Shown: positions 24,291-34,482, counted from the stretch's first letter. The stretch: DNA of 64,000 nucleotides from Arenibacter sp. F26102 (GCF_023015865.1 NZ_JALKBC010000012.1:1-64000), one strand, 5' to 3'. A program made the numbers and translations. The notes: generated by a model not told the origin, from the sequence alone.

Positions 24291-24893
24291 TTAAGCTTCC
24301 AATTGTTTTAAGTATACGGCAAGTCCTGTAATATATTCATCCAGGATCAAATCATTATCGTATAGTTTTCTAATTCCACGAATACCTTCAAAGGCACTTA
24401 TTAAGTACACGGCCGCGGCCCGACTGGAAATATTTTTGTTGATCGAGTTTTCTTCTTGACCTCTTTCGATCAATGTGGCCAAGGCGGATTTCCACTGTTC
24501 TATGATACTCTTTAAAGCGGTTTGATATGCAGATTCAAAGTCGCCAATTTCATTAATAAAATTATTCATTGGGCAGCCATGCTGCTTGTCATAAAAGGGA
24601 AAGGATTTTATACGATCTAGAAAAGTTGTTTCCAATATTTTTAAGGCATCTCCAGTACCATATAATGGCAGTATCATACTGCTATACACCCTATTTTGCA
24701 ATTTTAATCCAATAACTTCCAGTCCTAGTTCCTTTTTATTTTTGTAATGATGATAAAATGCCCCCTTTGTAAGACTGGTGGCATTCATTATTTTATCGAT
24801 GCTGGTCGTTTTAAAACCATTTTCATAGAATAGTTTAAATGCCTCATCAATGATTATTTGTTTGGTAAGTTCAGACTTCAACTCCTGTTGCAT
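24291..24893 (-). CDS. TetR/AcrR family transcriptional regulator
   Basis: 200 aa. The N-terminal helix-turn-helix (about 10-57) has the family pattern: IIDEAFKLFYENGFKTTSID and then KGAFYHHYKNKKELG. The C-terminal part resembles the TetR_C ligand domain of regulators controlling oxidoreductase or efflux genes, with HGCPMNNF at about 105-112. It is upstream of and co-directional with the DoxX and SDR genes (59-bp gap), so it probably represses this cluster in response to a small reactive or hydrophobic molecule. Confidence 0.88.
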   Translation of the reverse strand: MQQELKSELTKQIIIDEAFKLFYENGFKTTSIDKIMNATSLTKGAFYHHYKNKKELGLEVIGLKLQNRVYSSMILPLYGTGDALKILETTFLDRIKSFPFYDKQHGCPMNNFINEIGDFESAYQTALKSIIEQWKSALATLIERGQEENSINKNISSRAAAVYLISAFEGIRGIRKLYDNDLILDEYITGLAVYLKQLEA

Positions 24894-25260
24894 AATGCAA
24901 ATGTAGCAAAAAAAAATACTAGTTAGAATGTTTTATTGTTTTGGTTTTATTCTCTTGACCAATAGGTGAGTTGTATGGAACCTTTACTTCATTTTCTTCT
25001 ATTTCTAGAAGTGTTGAACAAAGGAATTGGCTGTAGGTACTTTTATCTCCGATGGGGAAACAGGAGGAACTGGAACTTTGTACACCCTATTTTTAAGACC
25101 TCAATTAACATTTTGAAGAACTCATTTAGGTATTTTTTATCCCTTAACGCAGATTAAGACCTATAAAGCAGCTCCTACCATCGTGTTATTGGAAATAGTT
25201 AAGGTAATTTAAGAAAAAAATTACCTTAACTATTTATCGTAGGCGTCTCATTACTTAGCT
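24894..25260. other. Gene-free interval holding a strong terminator
   Basis: No gene recognised. The only clear structure is the long hairpin at 25194-25234. A 63-codon + strand frame (24966-25157) has no supporting features. Confidence 0.5.
25194..25234 (-). terminator. Terminator-like hairpin after the oxidoreductase gene
   Basis: Perfect 17-bp inverted repeat AATAGTTAAGGTAATTT (25194-25210) and AAATTACCTTAACTATT (25218-25234) with a seven-base loop, 26 bp beyond the stop of the mannitol-dehydrogenase-family gene. The stem is AT-rich and no long T-run follows, so it may also protect the mRNA 3' end. Confidence 0.6.
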
Positions 25261-26745
25261 TTAAATCATTTCCTGCATATATTTTTTGATATTGGCATCC
25301 CTATAGATTTTCTGAACCATAATAGTGTATAAGTCTGAAAAACGTTGATTTTTAACCAAATCACCAAAAAGGGATTCCTGTTTAATAAAAGCCAGAGGAT
25401 CTGATGCGGTTTGTGCTGCAGCCATATGAAGCTCATTGCTCATGGCATCTATAATTTCCAAGGGCTGTCCATTTTTATCTGATTGTTTATCGCTGTAATA
25501 GCACCATGCTGCGATAACCAAGGTAGCAAATTCAATGCTTTTGCCAGCCGTTAAATTTTCTTCAAGCGTTGCTATTAAAAATTTCGGCAGTTTTGCAGAA
25601 CTTTCCGAACAAATACGGCTTACACTGTCCTTTATGTTAGGATTGGCAAAGCGCGCCTCCAAACTGTCTTTGTAATCTTTAAGATCAATCCCCTTAACTT
25701 CATCCAAGACTGGTGTTGCTTCCTTGTCCATAAAGGTTCTCAAATAAGTAACGAAGGTTTTGTCTTCCATACAGGCATTAATGGTTTTGTGCCCGTGTAG
25801 TGCCCCCAATAGTCCTAGAACCGAATGCCCTGCATTTAATAGACGGAGCTTCATTTTCTCATAGGGTTTCACATCGGGAACAAATTGCACGCCAACTTTC
25901 TCCAATTCGGGTCTCCCATCCGAAAAATTATCCTCAATTACCCATTGTATAAATGGCTCACAGGTTACCGGCCACTCATCCTTTATTCCGTATGTTTTTG
26001 CTAGATAATCAATATCAGATTGGGTGGTTACCGGTGTTATGCGGTCTACCATACTATTTGGGAAACACACCTCTTTTTCTATCCAACCGGCCAATGATGC
26101 ATCTTGTTCCTTGGCAAATGATAATAACATTTTACGTGCCATATCGCCATTGTGCTGAATGTTATCGCAGGACATAATGGTGAAGGCTGGTAGTTTTGCC
26201 TCCCGACGTTTTTTTAGAGCGGCCGTTAAATACCCATATACGGTTTTTGGGTTATCTGGATATTTTAGATCGTGTTGAATATCGGGATTTTCAAAATCGA
26301 ATTCACCAGTGGAAGGTTTAAAATTATAGCCTCCTTCGGTAATGGTCAGCGAGAGAATTTTGGTAGCGGGGTCGGCCATGCGTTCTATGACAAGCATAGG
26401 GTTGTCCACCCCTAATAAGAAATCGCATATTGAACCTATTATACTGGGTGCTATTTTTCCGTCAGGATGTTTAACGATAAGGGTATAAAGACCGTCCTGC
26501 TTTTTAAGAACGTCGTGTATTTTTCTATCACCTTCCCGTAAACCTACTCCACAGATACCCCATTCAGGGGCATTGTATTTATTCATAAGTTCATGGGTGT
26601 AAAAAGCCTGATGCGAACGGTGAAAACCGCCCACACCAATATGTACCATTCCCGGTTTAATATTATTTCTATCGTAATCCAAATTGGGTATACGGTCTGT
26701 AATTTGAGTTAAATTCTTTTGATTGAGTATAATAGTAGTATCCAT
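25261..26745 (-). CDS. Mannitol dehydrogenase family protein (hexuronate/polyol oxidoreductase)
   Basis: 493 aa from the ATG at 26745, which lies 5 bp after the permease stop; an upstream in-frame start would overlap the permease gene. HIGVGGFHRSHQAFY (about 35-49) is the family NAD-binding start, TEGGYN (about 134-139) and SCDNIQHNG (about 186-194) are substrate-site segments, and KMKLRLLNAGHSVLGLLG (about 296-313) carries the catalytic Lys and His motif. It reversibly oxidises mannitol, or reduces fructuronate or tagaturonate. With uronate-type glycan genes elsewhere in the window a hexuronate role is plausible, but the sequence alone does not separate these. Confidence 0.85.
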   Translation of the reverse strand: MDTTIILNQKNLTQITDRIPNLDYDRNNIKPGMVHIGVGGFHRSHQAFYTHELMNKYNAPEWGICGVGLREGDRKIHDVLKKQDGLYTLIVKHPDGKIAPSIIGSICDFLLGVDNPMLVIERMADPATKILSLTITEGGYNFKPSTGEFDFENPDIQHDLKYPDNPKTVYGYLTAALKKRREAKLPAFTIMSCDNIQHNGDMARKMLLSFAKEQDASLAGWIEKEVCFPNSMVDRITPVTTQSDIDYLAKTYGIKDEWPVTCEPFIQWVIEDNFSDGRPELEKVGVQFVPDVKPYEKMKLRLLNAGHSVLGLLGALHGHKTINACMEDKTFVTYLRTFMDKEATPVLDEVKGIDLKDYKDSLEARFANPNIKDSVSRICSESSAKLPKFLIATLEENLTAGKSIEFATLVIAAWCYYSDKQSDKNGQPLEIIDAMSNELHMAAAQTASDPLAFIKQESLFGDLVKNQRFSDLYTIMVQKIYRDANIKKYMQEMI

Positions 26746-26750
26746 TACTT

Positions 26751-28469
26751 TTAGTTTTTTTGCAATTGTTTTAAACGCTGAAAGGCCCAATAGGCAGTAA
26801 CAAAATAGAGTATTGTACAAATGAATGCGTATTGATAAAATTGTGCGCGATTTGCTATATAAATATTTTCATCAGCACTACCAAAAAGCACAATACAAGC
26901 CAATATCATGGTTATGATAAGGGCAATTATTGAAATAATTTTTAAAATTCCTGAAAAAATGGAAGTATCTTTTATATGCTTCTTTTCCAATTTTCCTTTT
27001 TCCTCCTGAAAATTTGCAATTTTTTCATTGCGCATTTTTTCCTGTTGCTCTGCCTCAGGATAGGATTTCTTGGCACCATAACGGGCAGCTAGGAAAGTAT
27101 AAACTAGGATTGTGAAAACCCAGGTGGGGATAAAGAGATAGAAGAAGGACATTACGTTAAGGGCGTTCAACCCAAAACCGAACAACAATCCCAATGCCCA
27201 TGAGGCTACAGCCGGAGTGCTGAAGGTTAAATTACGATAGGCCGACCAATACCTGGTAAATCCTATTCTTGGGAAGATCTGATGTTCGGCGAATACGATA
27301 GCACCTACAGGAACAACCAATAATCCGGCGTAGGTCAATAGCGGAAGTATTTGTGAAAACACAAAAGGAAAGCATGCTATTACGATAGTTATTAAACCGA
27401 CCACTATGGTAGTTGTCTTTCGGGAGTGGTTGTAGAAGATAGCTTGCGCTGCCAACCCGGCCCTATAAAGGTTGGTAATGGCGGTAGTCCAACCAGCCAC
27501 AATAACAATGACGAATCCAGACCATCCCAAAGCATAAAAGGCAACATCACCGGGATCGAGTTCCACTATGGATTTCCCTAAGATCACTGCCGCTCCTGCC
27601 CCCATAATACCGGCGGCGATCCATGCTACATAATGCCCAAACATCATTCCGGTACTTGTAGCCAGCCCGTATATTTTCTTTTTTGCGAAACGCAGAAGGG
27701 CCATATCAATTAGACCGAAGTGGGTAATGGTATTGGCTGCCCAGGCAAATCCAATCACCTCGATCAGGCCAATGCCCGGTTCCCCGTTACTATCAATTCC
27801 CGTCCAGATGGATTGATTGCCCAAGGCTACAAAATCATCCCAGCCAGATGGTATGGTCTTCGCCAAGACATCAAGGGATAAGGCAGGTAAAAGTACCATG
27901 GCACCACTAGTAAACATCACAAATAGCCAAGGAGCACAGATTCCGGAGAATTCGGAAACTGCATTAAAACCATATAGGGCTATGGATACCACCACTATAC
28001 CCACCCCAAATACAATCAGAATAAACCAAAGATTGGTGGGGTACCAGTTAAGTTGTGCGGGGATATCAAAGGCAAAACGAACCGCCGTTGCCGATACGGT
28101 GATCATGGCAGCGGAGATGACTGAAAAGATGATCACATTCGCCCAATTGTAAAGTTTGGTCATGGAATCGCCCGCAATCTTGTTAAGATAGGTGTAGAGA
28201 CTAAGTCGGGTGTCAACTGCAATAGGGGAAGTAATGAAGGTCCAGCTGAGCACGGCCAAAATATTGCCAATCAATAGTCCCAATAAAATGTCCATTGTTT
28301 TTGCCCCCAGTGCCACAAATGTTGCCCCAATAACAAATTCGGTAGCGGCTACATGCTCGGCGGCATATAGTCCGGCAAAATGGGTCCAATCATGTAATTT
28401 ATGTTTGGGGACTGGTAGCTGTTCATCTTCTAGGTTTTCAAATTGTTCAAAATCTTTGGTCTTGTTCAT
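26751..28469 (-). CDS. NCS1-type permease (purine-cytosine permease-like)
   Basis: 572 aa with about 12 hydrophobic segments and hydrophilic ends. A long charged segment (about 485-515) separates the last two helices. Landmarks are WTHFAGLYAAEHVAATEFVI near the N-terminus and IGFAWAANTITHFGLIDMAL in the middle, fitting the NCS1 nucleobase/cation symporter group. It sits 5 bp upstream of the oxidoreductase gene, so the two form an operon. The transported compound is therefore more likely the oxidoreductase substrate (polyol or sugar acid) than a nucleobase, though this is inference. Confidence 0.8.
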   Translation of the reverse strand: MNKTKDFEQFENLEDEQLPVPKHKLHDWTHFAGLYAAEHVAATEFVIGATFVALGAKTMDILLGLLIGNILAVLSWTFITSPIAVDTRLSLYTYLNKIAGDSMTKLYNWANVIIFSVISAAMITVSATAVRFAFDIPAQLNWYPTNLWFILIVFGVGIVVVSIALYGFNAVSEFSGICAPWLFVMFTSGAMVLLPALSLDVLAKTIPSGWDDFVALGNQSIWTGIDSNGEPGIGLIEVIGFAWAANTITHFGLIDMALLRFAKKKIYGLATSTGMMFGHYVAWIAAGIMGAGAAVILGKSIVELDPGDVAFYALGWSGFVIVIVAGWTTAITNLYRAGLAAQAIFYNHSRKTTTIVVGLITIVIACFPFVFSQILPLLTYAGLLVVPVGAIVFAEHQIFPRIGFTRYWSAYRNLTFSTPAVASWALGLLFGFGLNALNVMSFFYLFIPTWVFTILVYTFLAARYGAKKSYPEAEQQEKMRNEKIANFQEEKGKLEKKHIKDTSIFSGILKIISIIALIITMILACIVLFGSADENIYIANRAQFYQYAFICTILYFVTAYWAFQRLKQLQKN

Positions 28470-28853
28470 ATTTTAAGTAAGTGTTGTATCAGTTGTTGCA
28501 ATTGATTTGGTTTAAGATAATAAAACTGGACTGGTGGCCTAATATCGGAAAAATGCTTGATAAATTTCATAAGGAACATCAAGTTAACAAAAAGGAGATA
28601 GTTTTCGGTTAAAAGATTCATTCGTCTTAACGATTGTTCCATTAAAACCAATTTCTTTTAGGACAAGGGTTCAATGATTTGCACAAAAAATTTCAGTCAA
28701 CTATTTGCTCCGTTTGTGATCAGAATCCATCCTTTATGCCAGATGATAGGTGATTTTAACCTTATTCCCTTCAATAAATGATATAGGCACGATTAATATA
28801 GTTATTGCCATGCTTAAGTTGTACATTCAATAACAAACCAAAACATGATCATT
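28470..28853. other. Gene-free divergent promoter interval
   Basis: About 380 bp between the permease operon and the lipoprotein gene. I see no gene, repeat or clear operator. Confidence 0.4.
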
Positions 28854-29342
28854 ATGAGACAAAAAATTGGATTATTTGGAATTTTAGTAGGTATAGCTAT
28901 GACCTTTGTTGCGTGCTCACCGGCCGAAAAAAAGGTAACAGTTGATATGGAAAAAATAACGAGCGAAATTCAAGCTATGGAAGACGCATATTCGGCAGGT
29001 GAAAAAGCCAAGGATGCCGATGCCGTTGTTGCCTATTACAGTGATGACGCCATCAGTTATAGCCGAAATAGACAGCCTCTTGTGGGTAAGGCGGCCATAA
29101 GGGAATATATTGCAAACAATATTGCAAAAGATACAACAGACAATTACAGTGTATACAAAATTGTGGACCTATTCGTAGAGGGGGATTCAGCGGTTGAGAT
29201 AGGGTCCTGGACCGATTTTGACGCTTCCGGTAAGCAAGTGGAAAATGGAAATTATATGTCGTATTTTCAGAAACGGGACGGCAAATATGTTTGTATCCGA
29301 GATATGAGCACAACTACTAAAGCTGTTAAGTCTGGAATGTAA
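28854..29342 (+). CDS. SnoaL-like/DUF4440 lipoprotein
   Basis: 162 aa from ATG 28854; an ATG three codons earlier is also possible. The signal sequence ends FVAC, so it is a lipoprotein. The rest is a single NTF2/SnoaL-like fold: an N-terminal helix with MEDAYSAGEKAKDADAVVAY, then YSDDAISYSRNRQPLVGKAA and a beta-sheet ending with the FQKRDGKYVCIRDM strand. Such DUF4440-type proteins have varied or unknown roles. It is a single gene. Confidence 0.8.
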   Translation: MRQKIGLFGILVGIAMTFVACSPAEKKVTVDMEKITSEIQAMEDAYSAGEKAKDADAVVAYYSDDAISYSRNRQPLVGKAAIREYIANNIAKDTTDNYSVYKIVDLFVEGDSAVEIGSWTDFDASGKQVENGNYMSYFQKRDGKYVCIRDMSTTTKAVKSGM

Positions 29343-29649
29343 TTCAGAAAACACTTCTGCTATTTTTATTGATTTTTCCAAACTTTTAATTAATAATTGG
29401 TGGCGGACAACTCTAACAAAAATTGTCCGTCAACCAATTTAATTTGGATTTACAGGTTATTTATCCAGGGTTTGACACTGAAACAAGCCAATTTCCAATT
29501 TATTTACGACTGCCCAATTCCAGCAGTCACATTTTTGGGCTTAATGGAATTTTCTTGAATCCAATGCTAGTTAGCTATTTAAAACTAACGATTCTATTTT
29601 GGAAGAGATGAGAAGCAGCAATTACATGAGCCCATGGGTATGGTTGGCT
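29343..29649. other. Gene-free interval
   Basis: Intergenic AT-rich sequence between convergent genes. A 62-codon frame at 29423-29611 has no supporting features. Confidence 0.4.
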
Positions 29650-29985
29650 TTATAGTTGTTCTAGAATGGACATTCCTTTTGATTTGTCCCCTGAAGTCCA
29701 TTCCCAACTTTCGTGCAGACGAATTTTACCATTCGGCAGAACTTCCGGTTTTGAGAAACAAATTCCCGTCATTATTTCGCCTTTGGTGTTTATTTGGTGA
29801 TAGCTCATTTCAATATTTCCGTTTTTGTCCACCAGTCCAATTAAATGCCCTTTAACAATTTGTCCACCACTATAATCTGAAGTCAAAATTGGGCCATTTT
29901 GATTATACTCAAAAATGGTATCTTCTGATGTCTCTCCATTTTCAGAATTTTTAATGGGTCTAAAAGCTTTGTTGTTATAATTCAT
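29650..29985 (-). CDS. Small beta-rich hypothetical protein
   Basis: 111 aa, cytosolic. It consists of repeated beta-hairpin units (GPILTSDYSGGQIVKGHLIG, then GNIEMSYHQINTKGEIMTG) ending in a LHESWEWTSGD segment. Homologues are often labelled N-acetylglutamate synthase, but it has none of that enzyme's acetyltransferase motifs, so the label is not to be trusted. It could be a lipocalin-like binding protein. It stands alone. Confidence 0.7.
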   Translation of the reverse strand: MNYNNKAFRPIKNSENGETSEDTIFEYNQNGPILTSDYSGGQIVKGHLIGLVDKNGNIEMSYHQINTKGEIMTGICFSKPEVLPNGKIRLHESWEWTSGDKSKGMSILEQL

Positions 29986-30121
29986 TTCATTTTCTCAAAT
30001 TATATACTTTTCAATTGTGGAATGTAATTCACAATAGTTTGTATGTAAGTTATACATTAAGCGCTACAGTACCTGCGGGATAGGTAGATCTCCAAGCAAA
30101 AGGGCTCTCTATGGGCGCAAT

Positions 30122-31774
30122 TTAATAAGTAGAGACTTTTACATCCCTGAACATGAACGGATTACTGCTTATAATCAAGTCCTTGCCGCTGGCAGTGGTA
30201 ACATTTTTAAGAAAGATTTCATTGGTTATGACATAGGGAAACTTCTCTTGATAGGAATCATCGGTCATTTCTTCATTAAAATCCTTAAAAATGGCTGGAC
30301 CCAGGTAATCTTCCGGATGATTGGAATCATCTATATAAAGGTTTTCTATGGTGATCTGTTCGGGCATATAACAGGTGTAGCCAAAATCGTGCTGCCCAGA
30401 ATAGGAACCACCTATTATGCTGGCACTACTAGGCTTGCCTCCTTCAGGCACGAAAATACAGTTTCGTATTACAATTTCTCCCTGCCAGGTACTACCATAG
30501 TCAGAGCGCAGGTTAATTAGGTTCCTTCCTTGGATAGTAGTGTTCTCAACGGTTAAGAGCCCACTACCAATGGCATTGATTCCCATATGTCCCAAAGTAG
30601 AATTCTTGATAGAGGCATTGGCAACCCCTTTGTGGGCATCAAACCTGGAAAAGGTACAATTGTCATAGACAAGATTTTTGGAGTAATTGGAACTCTGTAT
30701 CCCCCAATATGTTTTGTCGTTGATATCATTGGTCTGACTACAGTTCACAAATGATACATTAAGGGCACGGTTGACCAAAATGTCGTAAGTACCCATGGAG
30801 ACGGGCTTCCCCGCCGAACCAATGGTGCTGTAGGTTTTGTGTCCCGTCAGGATACAGTTCTTAACCATTATATAGGCGCAGTCACGAACAGTGATGAAAC
30901 CGCCATAGGGCGCGCCATGATCTCCTTCCCCAATGATGCGGTGTTCCAGCCCATCCAAAACCACATTGGAACGCTTGATCATTATATTACGGCTATAATA
31001 ATCGTACTTGGATTCAGCCTTATTGGCAATGGTGGTAAAACGACCTCCGCTGATGGTTAGTGTTGTCTCGTCCAAGGGTAGGGCAGTTACATCGGTAATC
31101 TGATCGAAGTCCCATATAATGGGAGCATCCAAATCTACATTGCCGTTTTTATCAACAACAAATATATCTGTTTGAGTGGATCCATTGTCTTGGTTCAGCC
31201 CATAACGGATATAGTGCTTTTGGTTAGAATTTGTAACCGTGATCAGACAGGTTGCTGGTAAGGAAACGTCTATTTTCTCTTGATTCTTCTTAAGTGACGA
31301 TATCCCCTCAAGTTTAAATGGTTGTAGGCTGGAACTTACCAAGAAAATAGAAGCTTTGTTGTTTTCAACTTCGGTATCGTCAATGAGAAACGTCGCTGTC
31401 CCTAAATCGGTATCCGTTCGTATGATGGCGGTACGCTCTTTTCCTCCAATGTAGTAGGTGGCCCCCTCGTCTGCTTTCACCTTAAGACCGTACTGATTGG
31501 CGAACGCGTGGGTTGCAGCAATGCCATCTATGTCGTCGGCTTTACCGTCTCCAATGGCACCAAAGTCACTATAGCGGACTAGACCCTTGGCTTTAAAATT
31601 AAGGACTTCCTTAGGGGACACGTTTAAATGCAATTCCCCTTTTTTATTTATGGAAACTTGGGTTTTTTTCTTTTTGGTAGTGATCACTACATTTTCCAGT
31701 GGGCTTTCGGTCTGTCCCTTGGCTATATGGACGGAGGAAAAGAATAAAATTATTAAAAAGGAATATTTCATCAT
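30122..31774 (-). CDS. Secreted right-handed beta-helix protein (pectate lyase-like fold)
   Basis: 550 aa. An N-terminal signal peptide ends near IAKGQ. GLVRYSDFGAIGDGKADDID (about 64-83) is the classical start of GH28/pectate-lyase-like helices. The middle is made of Asn/Gly-rich rungs, such as YIMVKNCILTGHKTYS and YSKNLVYDNCTFSRFDAHKG. The NTD and GHG motifs of GH28 are not evident, so it may be a lyase, epimerase-like or carbohydrate-binding member. It is a single minus-strand gene in front of the SusC/SusD locus and probably acts on polysaccharide. Confidence 0.75.
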   Translation of the reverse strand: MMKYSFLIILFFSSVHIAKGQTESPLENVVITTKKKKTQVSINKKGELHLNVSPKEVLNFKAKGLVRYSDFGAIGDGKADDIDGIAATHAFANQYGLKVKADEGATYYIGGKERTAIIRTDTDLGTATFLIDDTEVENNKASIFLVSSSLQPFKLEGISSLKKNQEKIDVSLPATCLITVTNSNQKHYIRYGLNQDNGSTQTDIFVVDKNGNVDLDAPIIWDFDQITDVTALPLDETTLTISGGRFTTIANKAESKYDYYSRNIMIKRSNVVLDGLEHRIIGEGDHGAPYGGFITVRDCAYIMVKNCILTGHKTYSTIGSAGKPVSMGTYDILVNRALNVSFVNCSQTNDINDKTYWGIQSSNYSKNLVYDNCTFSRFDAHKGVANASIKNSTLGHMGINAIGSGLLTVENTTIQGRNLINLRSDYGSTWQGEIVIRNCIFVPEGGKPSSASIIGGSYSGQHDFGYTCYMPEQITIENLYIDDSNHPEDYLGPAIFKDFNEEMTDDSYQEKFPYVITNEIFLKNVTTASGKDLIISSNPFMFRDVKVSTY

Positions 31775-32190
31775 AAGTTCTTGTGATTGGTCCTCAACTT
31801 TAGTGATAATAAAAAAGGTTATTGGTTATTTTGTCTATGCGTAAATTTCATCAAAAACTGGAGAATTTCAAGTATAAATGCAGAAAAACATTTAATTGAA
31901 TTATAGGTTTTAAAAAGATTCGCACTGGAAAAATAAGAAAAAATGCGAGGATTGAAAGAAATTTAAAATCAGTCTAAATTTTTTTGGATACTTTTTTTAT
32001 ATATGGTTTACCTATCACTTTTTAAGCTTTATATGAACACGCCGCATTGCATTGATGGAAAAAAGTATTGAATGTAACAAGGGGAAATACCCAGTGATTT
32101 GCATTAGGCTTGCCTGCCGAAGTTAGGGCCACGGTATCTCCTCTGCTACGTCTTGGTTTCGAAATCAGTTACTATCTAAAAATAAAGATC
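31775..32190. other. Gene-free interval
   Basis: About 415 bp upstream of the beta-helix gene. AT-rich, with a short GGCTTGCCTGCC element near 32110. No gene recognised. Confidence 0.4.
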
Positions 32191-32486
32191 ATGATAACAA
32201 TTTTTTCTAAATTCCACTCCTTGTGTCTTTATTTTTAGTTGGTATTTCCTGTTCATCTGAAGATGAAACCTGTCAAGTAGACCCTGAAGTATGTGCGTTT
32301 TTAAAGAATCCTATTAGGTGGGTTTCTCCTGTCAGAGTTACAGAGTTAAAACCGGACTCCCTAAATGCCGTATTTAAACTCCAGGTTGGAAAAAAAGCAA
32401 TACAATCCAGACTACAGATCTATATAACAATAATCAGCGAATGCAACATAAAAGTACTAGCAACAAAATGGTTTTTTTATCATTGA
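32191..32486 (+). pseudogene. Possible frameshifted small lipoprotein remnant
   Basis: An ATG at 32191 opens a signal-like start (MITIFSKFHS) that stops after 15 codons. The frame open from 32223 continues with SLFLVGISCSSEDETC, a typical lipoprotein site, to 32486. Joining the two would give one complete lipoprotein N-terminus. The 3' end overlaps the convergent sigma-factor gene by about 50 bp, so the real end is doubtful. Confidence 0.35.
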
Positions 32487-33057
32487 GCCATTTCTTAATG
32501 GATTGGGTAGCGCGACTAATATGTTTTTCCACAGCCTTTTCCGAAATGTCCAATTGGGAAGCAATTTCCTTATGCCTGTACCCTGATTTCTTGCTAAGTA
32601 AAAAGACTTCCCTATTTTTCTTTGGGAGTTGGTCTATTGCAGATTCCAACAGTTTCAATCGTTCTTCCAAAACTGTTTCATCTGTTTCCACAAGATCCAT
32701 CAAGATGGTATTTTTAAGATCGGCCAGTGCAACCTCTTCTTGTTTGAGCTTTCGATATTCCTTGAGAAAGGTATTATAGACGGATCTATATAGGTAATTC
32801 TTTAATGAGGATCGAATATCCAGGGTATCCCTTTTTATCCATATTTTCACTAAGGTTTGTTGCACGATGTCCTCCGCTCGGTCTTGGTCCTTAGTTAAAT
32901 TATAACAATACACCACCAAATTGGCATAATACATATTGTATATATGCTTATAAGCCCTTTCATCTCCTTTCTTAAGGCTGTCGAGTATTAAAATTTCTTT
33001 GTTGTACAAAAGGACAGTGTAGTTATTGAGAAGCCAAGCTATGTAAAATTCTATCAA
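32434..33057 (-). CDS. ECF RNA polymerase sigma factor (FecI-like)
   Basis: 207 aa. Region 2 (about 28-95) has DERAYKHIYNMYYANLVVYC and DRAEDIVQQTLVKIW. Region 4 (about 135-195) has AIDQLPKKNREVFLLSKKSG and an HKEIASQLDISEKAVEKHIS helix-turn-helix. The C-terminal tail is hydrophobic, and the N-terminal 25 residues may not be used. It is divergent from the FecR-type anti-sigma gene (about 100-bp gap), and together with the STN-bearing SusC it forms a trans-envelope signalling system that switches on the glycan locus when the substrate binds. Confidence 0.9.
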   Translation of the reverse strand: MIEFYIAWLLNNYTVLLYNKEILILDSLKKGDERAYKHIYNMYYANLVVYCYNLTKDQDRAEDIVQQTLVKIWIKRDTLDIRSSLKNYLYRSVYNTFLKEYRKLKQEEVALADLKNTILMDLVETDETVLEERLKLLESAIDQLPKKNREVFLLSKKSGYRHKEIASQLDISEKAVEKHISRATQSIKKWLNDKKTILLLVLLCCIR

Positions 33058-33158
33058 AATTGGTCCAATTGGATAAAATTTAGAAAAAAATTAATAAAAA
33101 TTGAAATAGAATGTAGGGATTTTGAGAAAAGAGGGGTCATAGTTATATAAATGATAAA

Positions 33159-34331
33159 TTGGATATGGAAAATAGCAAACTTAAAAATCTAATTCAAAAT
33201 TTCTTGGATGGAAAAATTGGGGAAGCTGAGATGTACGAATATATTCAGGATTATCCCTTAGAAGAGGTGAAAGAGTATTTTTTGGATTCTATGGAATTGG
33301 ATTATCTATTGACTAAAAAATATTTGAAGGTGGATAAGGAAAAAGCCTTCAAAAATTTTCTAGAGCAAATTACATTGGAGGTAGAGCAAGTCCCGGCACC
33401 GAAAAGAAAAAGAAAGCATGTGTATTTAAAATATGCGGCAATCTTTGTGGGTATAGTCGGATTAGGACTGGGGCTAACTTCTATATTAAGATCCAACGAT
33501 AGTGAAGAAACTATAACTATTGCAGCCAAAGAGGTGAAACTTAATTTGGGTGACGGAAAAGTTGAGATAATCAAAGAGACAGGTAGTACTAATATTCTGG
33601 ATTCTGAAGGTAATGTAATCGCTGTACAAACAGGAGAAAAAATTAAATACAAGGCTGTAAATACATCTACAGAAATAAAATATAATGAGCTAAATGTTCC
33701 CTATGGAAAGAAATTCGAATTGGAAATGTCGGATGGCACTGTGGTATATGTAAATTCTGGATCTGTTTTGAAGTACCCTACAAGTTTTGCTCCCAAGAAT
33801 AATAGACAAGTGTATTTAAAGGGAGAGGCCTTTTTTAAGGTCACAAAGGATAAGGAGCATCCCTTTATAGTTAACGCGGGAGCTGTTAATGTTCGTGTGT
33901 TGGGTACGGAATTTAATGTATCCGCATATAGTGAAGATGCTGAAACCAGTACAGTTTTGGTTTCAGGCAGTGTACAGTTGTATGATTCCATATCAGCCAA
34001 TAAGCAACAGACGAACTTACAATTAGTTCCTGGAGAAAAAGGAACATGGAGCAGAGAACAGCAGAATTTTAAAACGGATAAGGTAGATACTTCAATTTAT
34101 ACGGCCTGGATGCAGGGCAGGCTTGTGTTTCGCGACATGCCATTTAAACATATCAGGAAACAATTGGAGCGACGCTATAATGTAACTATTGTTAATTCCA
34201 ATAAGGTTTTGGATGAAAATACCTTCAGTGGCAATTTTGAGGAAGAAAGTATAGAAGAGATATTGGAAGTTTTGGATAGAACATACGGAATAGAATATTC
34301 AGTCAAGGATAATCAAATAATAATAAATTAA
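33159..34331 (+). CDS. FecR-type anti-sigma factor
   Basis: 390 aa. A cytosolic N-terminal sigma-binding part (about 1-85) is followed by one transmembrane helix (about 88-108, YAAIFVGIVGLGLGLTSIL), the periplasmic FecR domain (about 160-290, with VPYGKKFELEMSDGTVVYVN and HPFIVNAGAVNVRVLGTEFN) and a C-terminal DUF4974 domain (about 320-390, VFRDMPFKHIRKQLERRY) that contacts the SusC signalling domain. It lies between the divergent sigma gene and the SusC gene and should hold the sigma factor inactive until signalled. Confidence 0.92.
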   Translation: MDMENSKLKNLIQNFLDGKIGEAEMYEYIQDYPLEEVKEYFLDSMELDYLLTKKYLKVDKEKAFKNFLEQITLEVEQVPAPKRKRKHVYLKYAAIFVGIVGLGLGLTSILRSNDSEETITIAAKEVKLNLGDGKVEIIKETGSTNILDSEGNVIAVQTGEKIKYKAVNTSTEIKYNELNVPYGKKFELEMSDGTVVYVNSGSVLKYPTSFAPKNNRQVYLKGEAFFKVTKDKEHPFIVNAGAVNVRVLGTEFNVSAYSEDAETSTVLVSGSVQLYDSISANKQQTNLQLVPGEKGTWSREQQNFKTDKVDTSIYTAWMQGRLVFRDMPFKHIRKQLERRYNVTIVNSNKVLDENTFSGNFEEESIEEILEVLDRTYGIEYSVKDNQIIIN

Positions 34332-34482
34332 ACAGCCAAAAACCAGTATAGCCAATGAATTAAAACAGTAAAATTAATTTGTAGGACCAGCCACTAAAAA
34401 AAATCGGAAAATGCTCGTAACATTTCCCGACTTAAGGTGTGGTCAAAAAAGAGTGTAACTATTTAATAACCTTAACAAAAGT

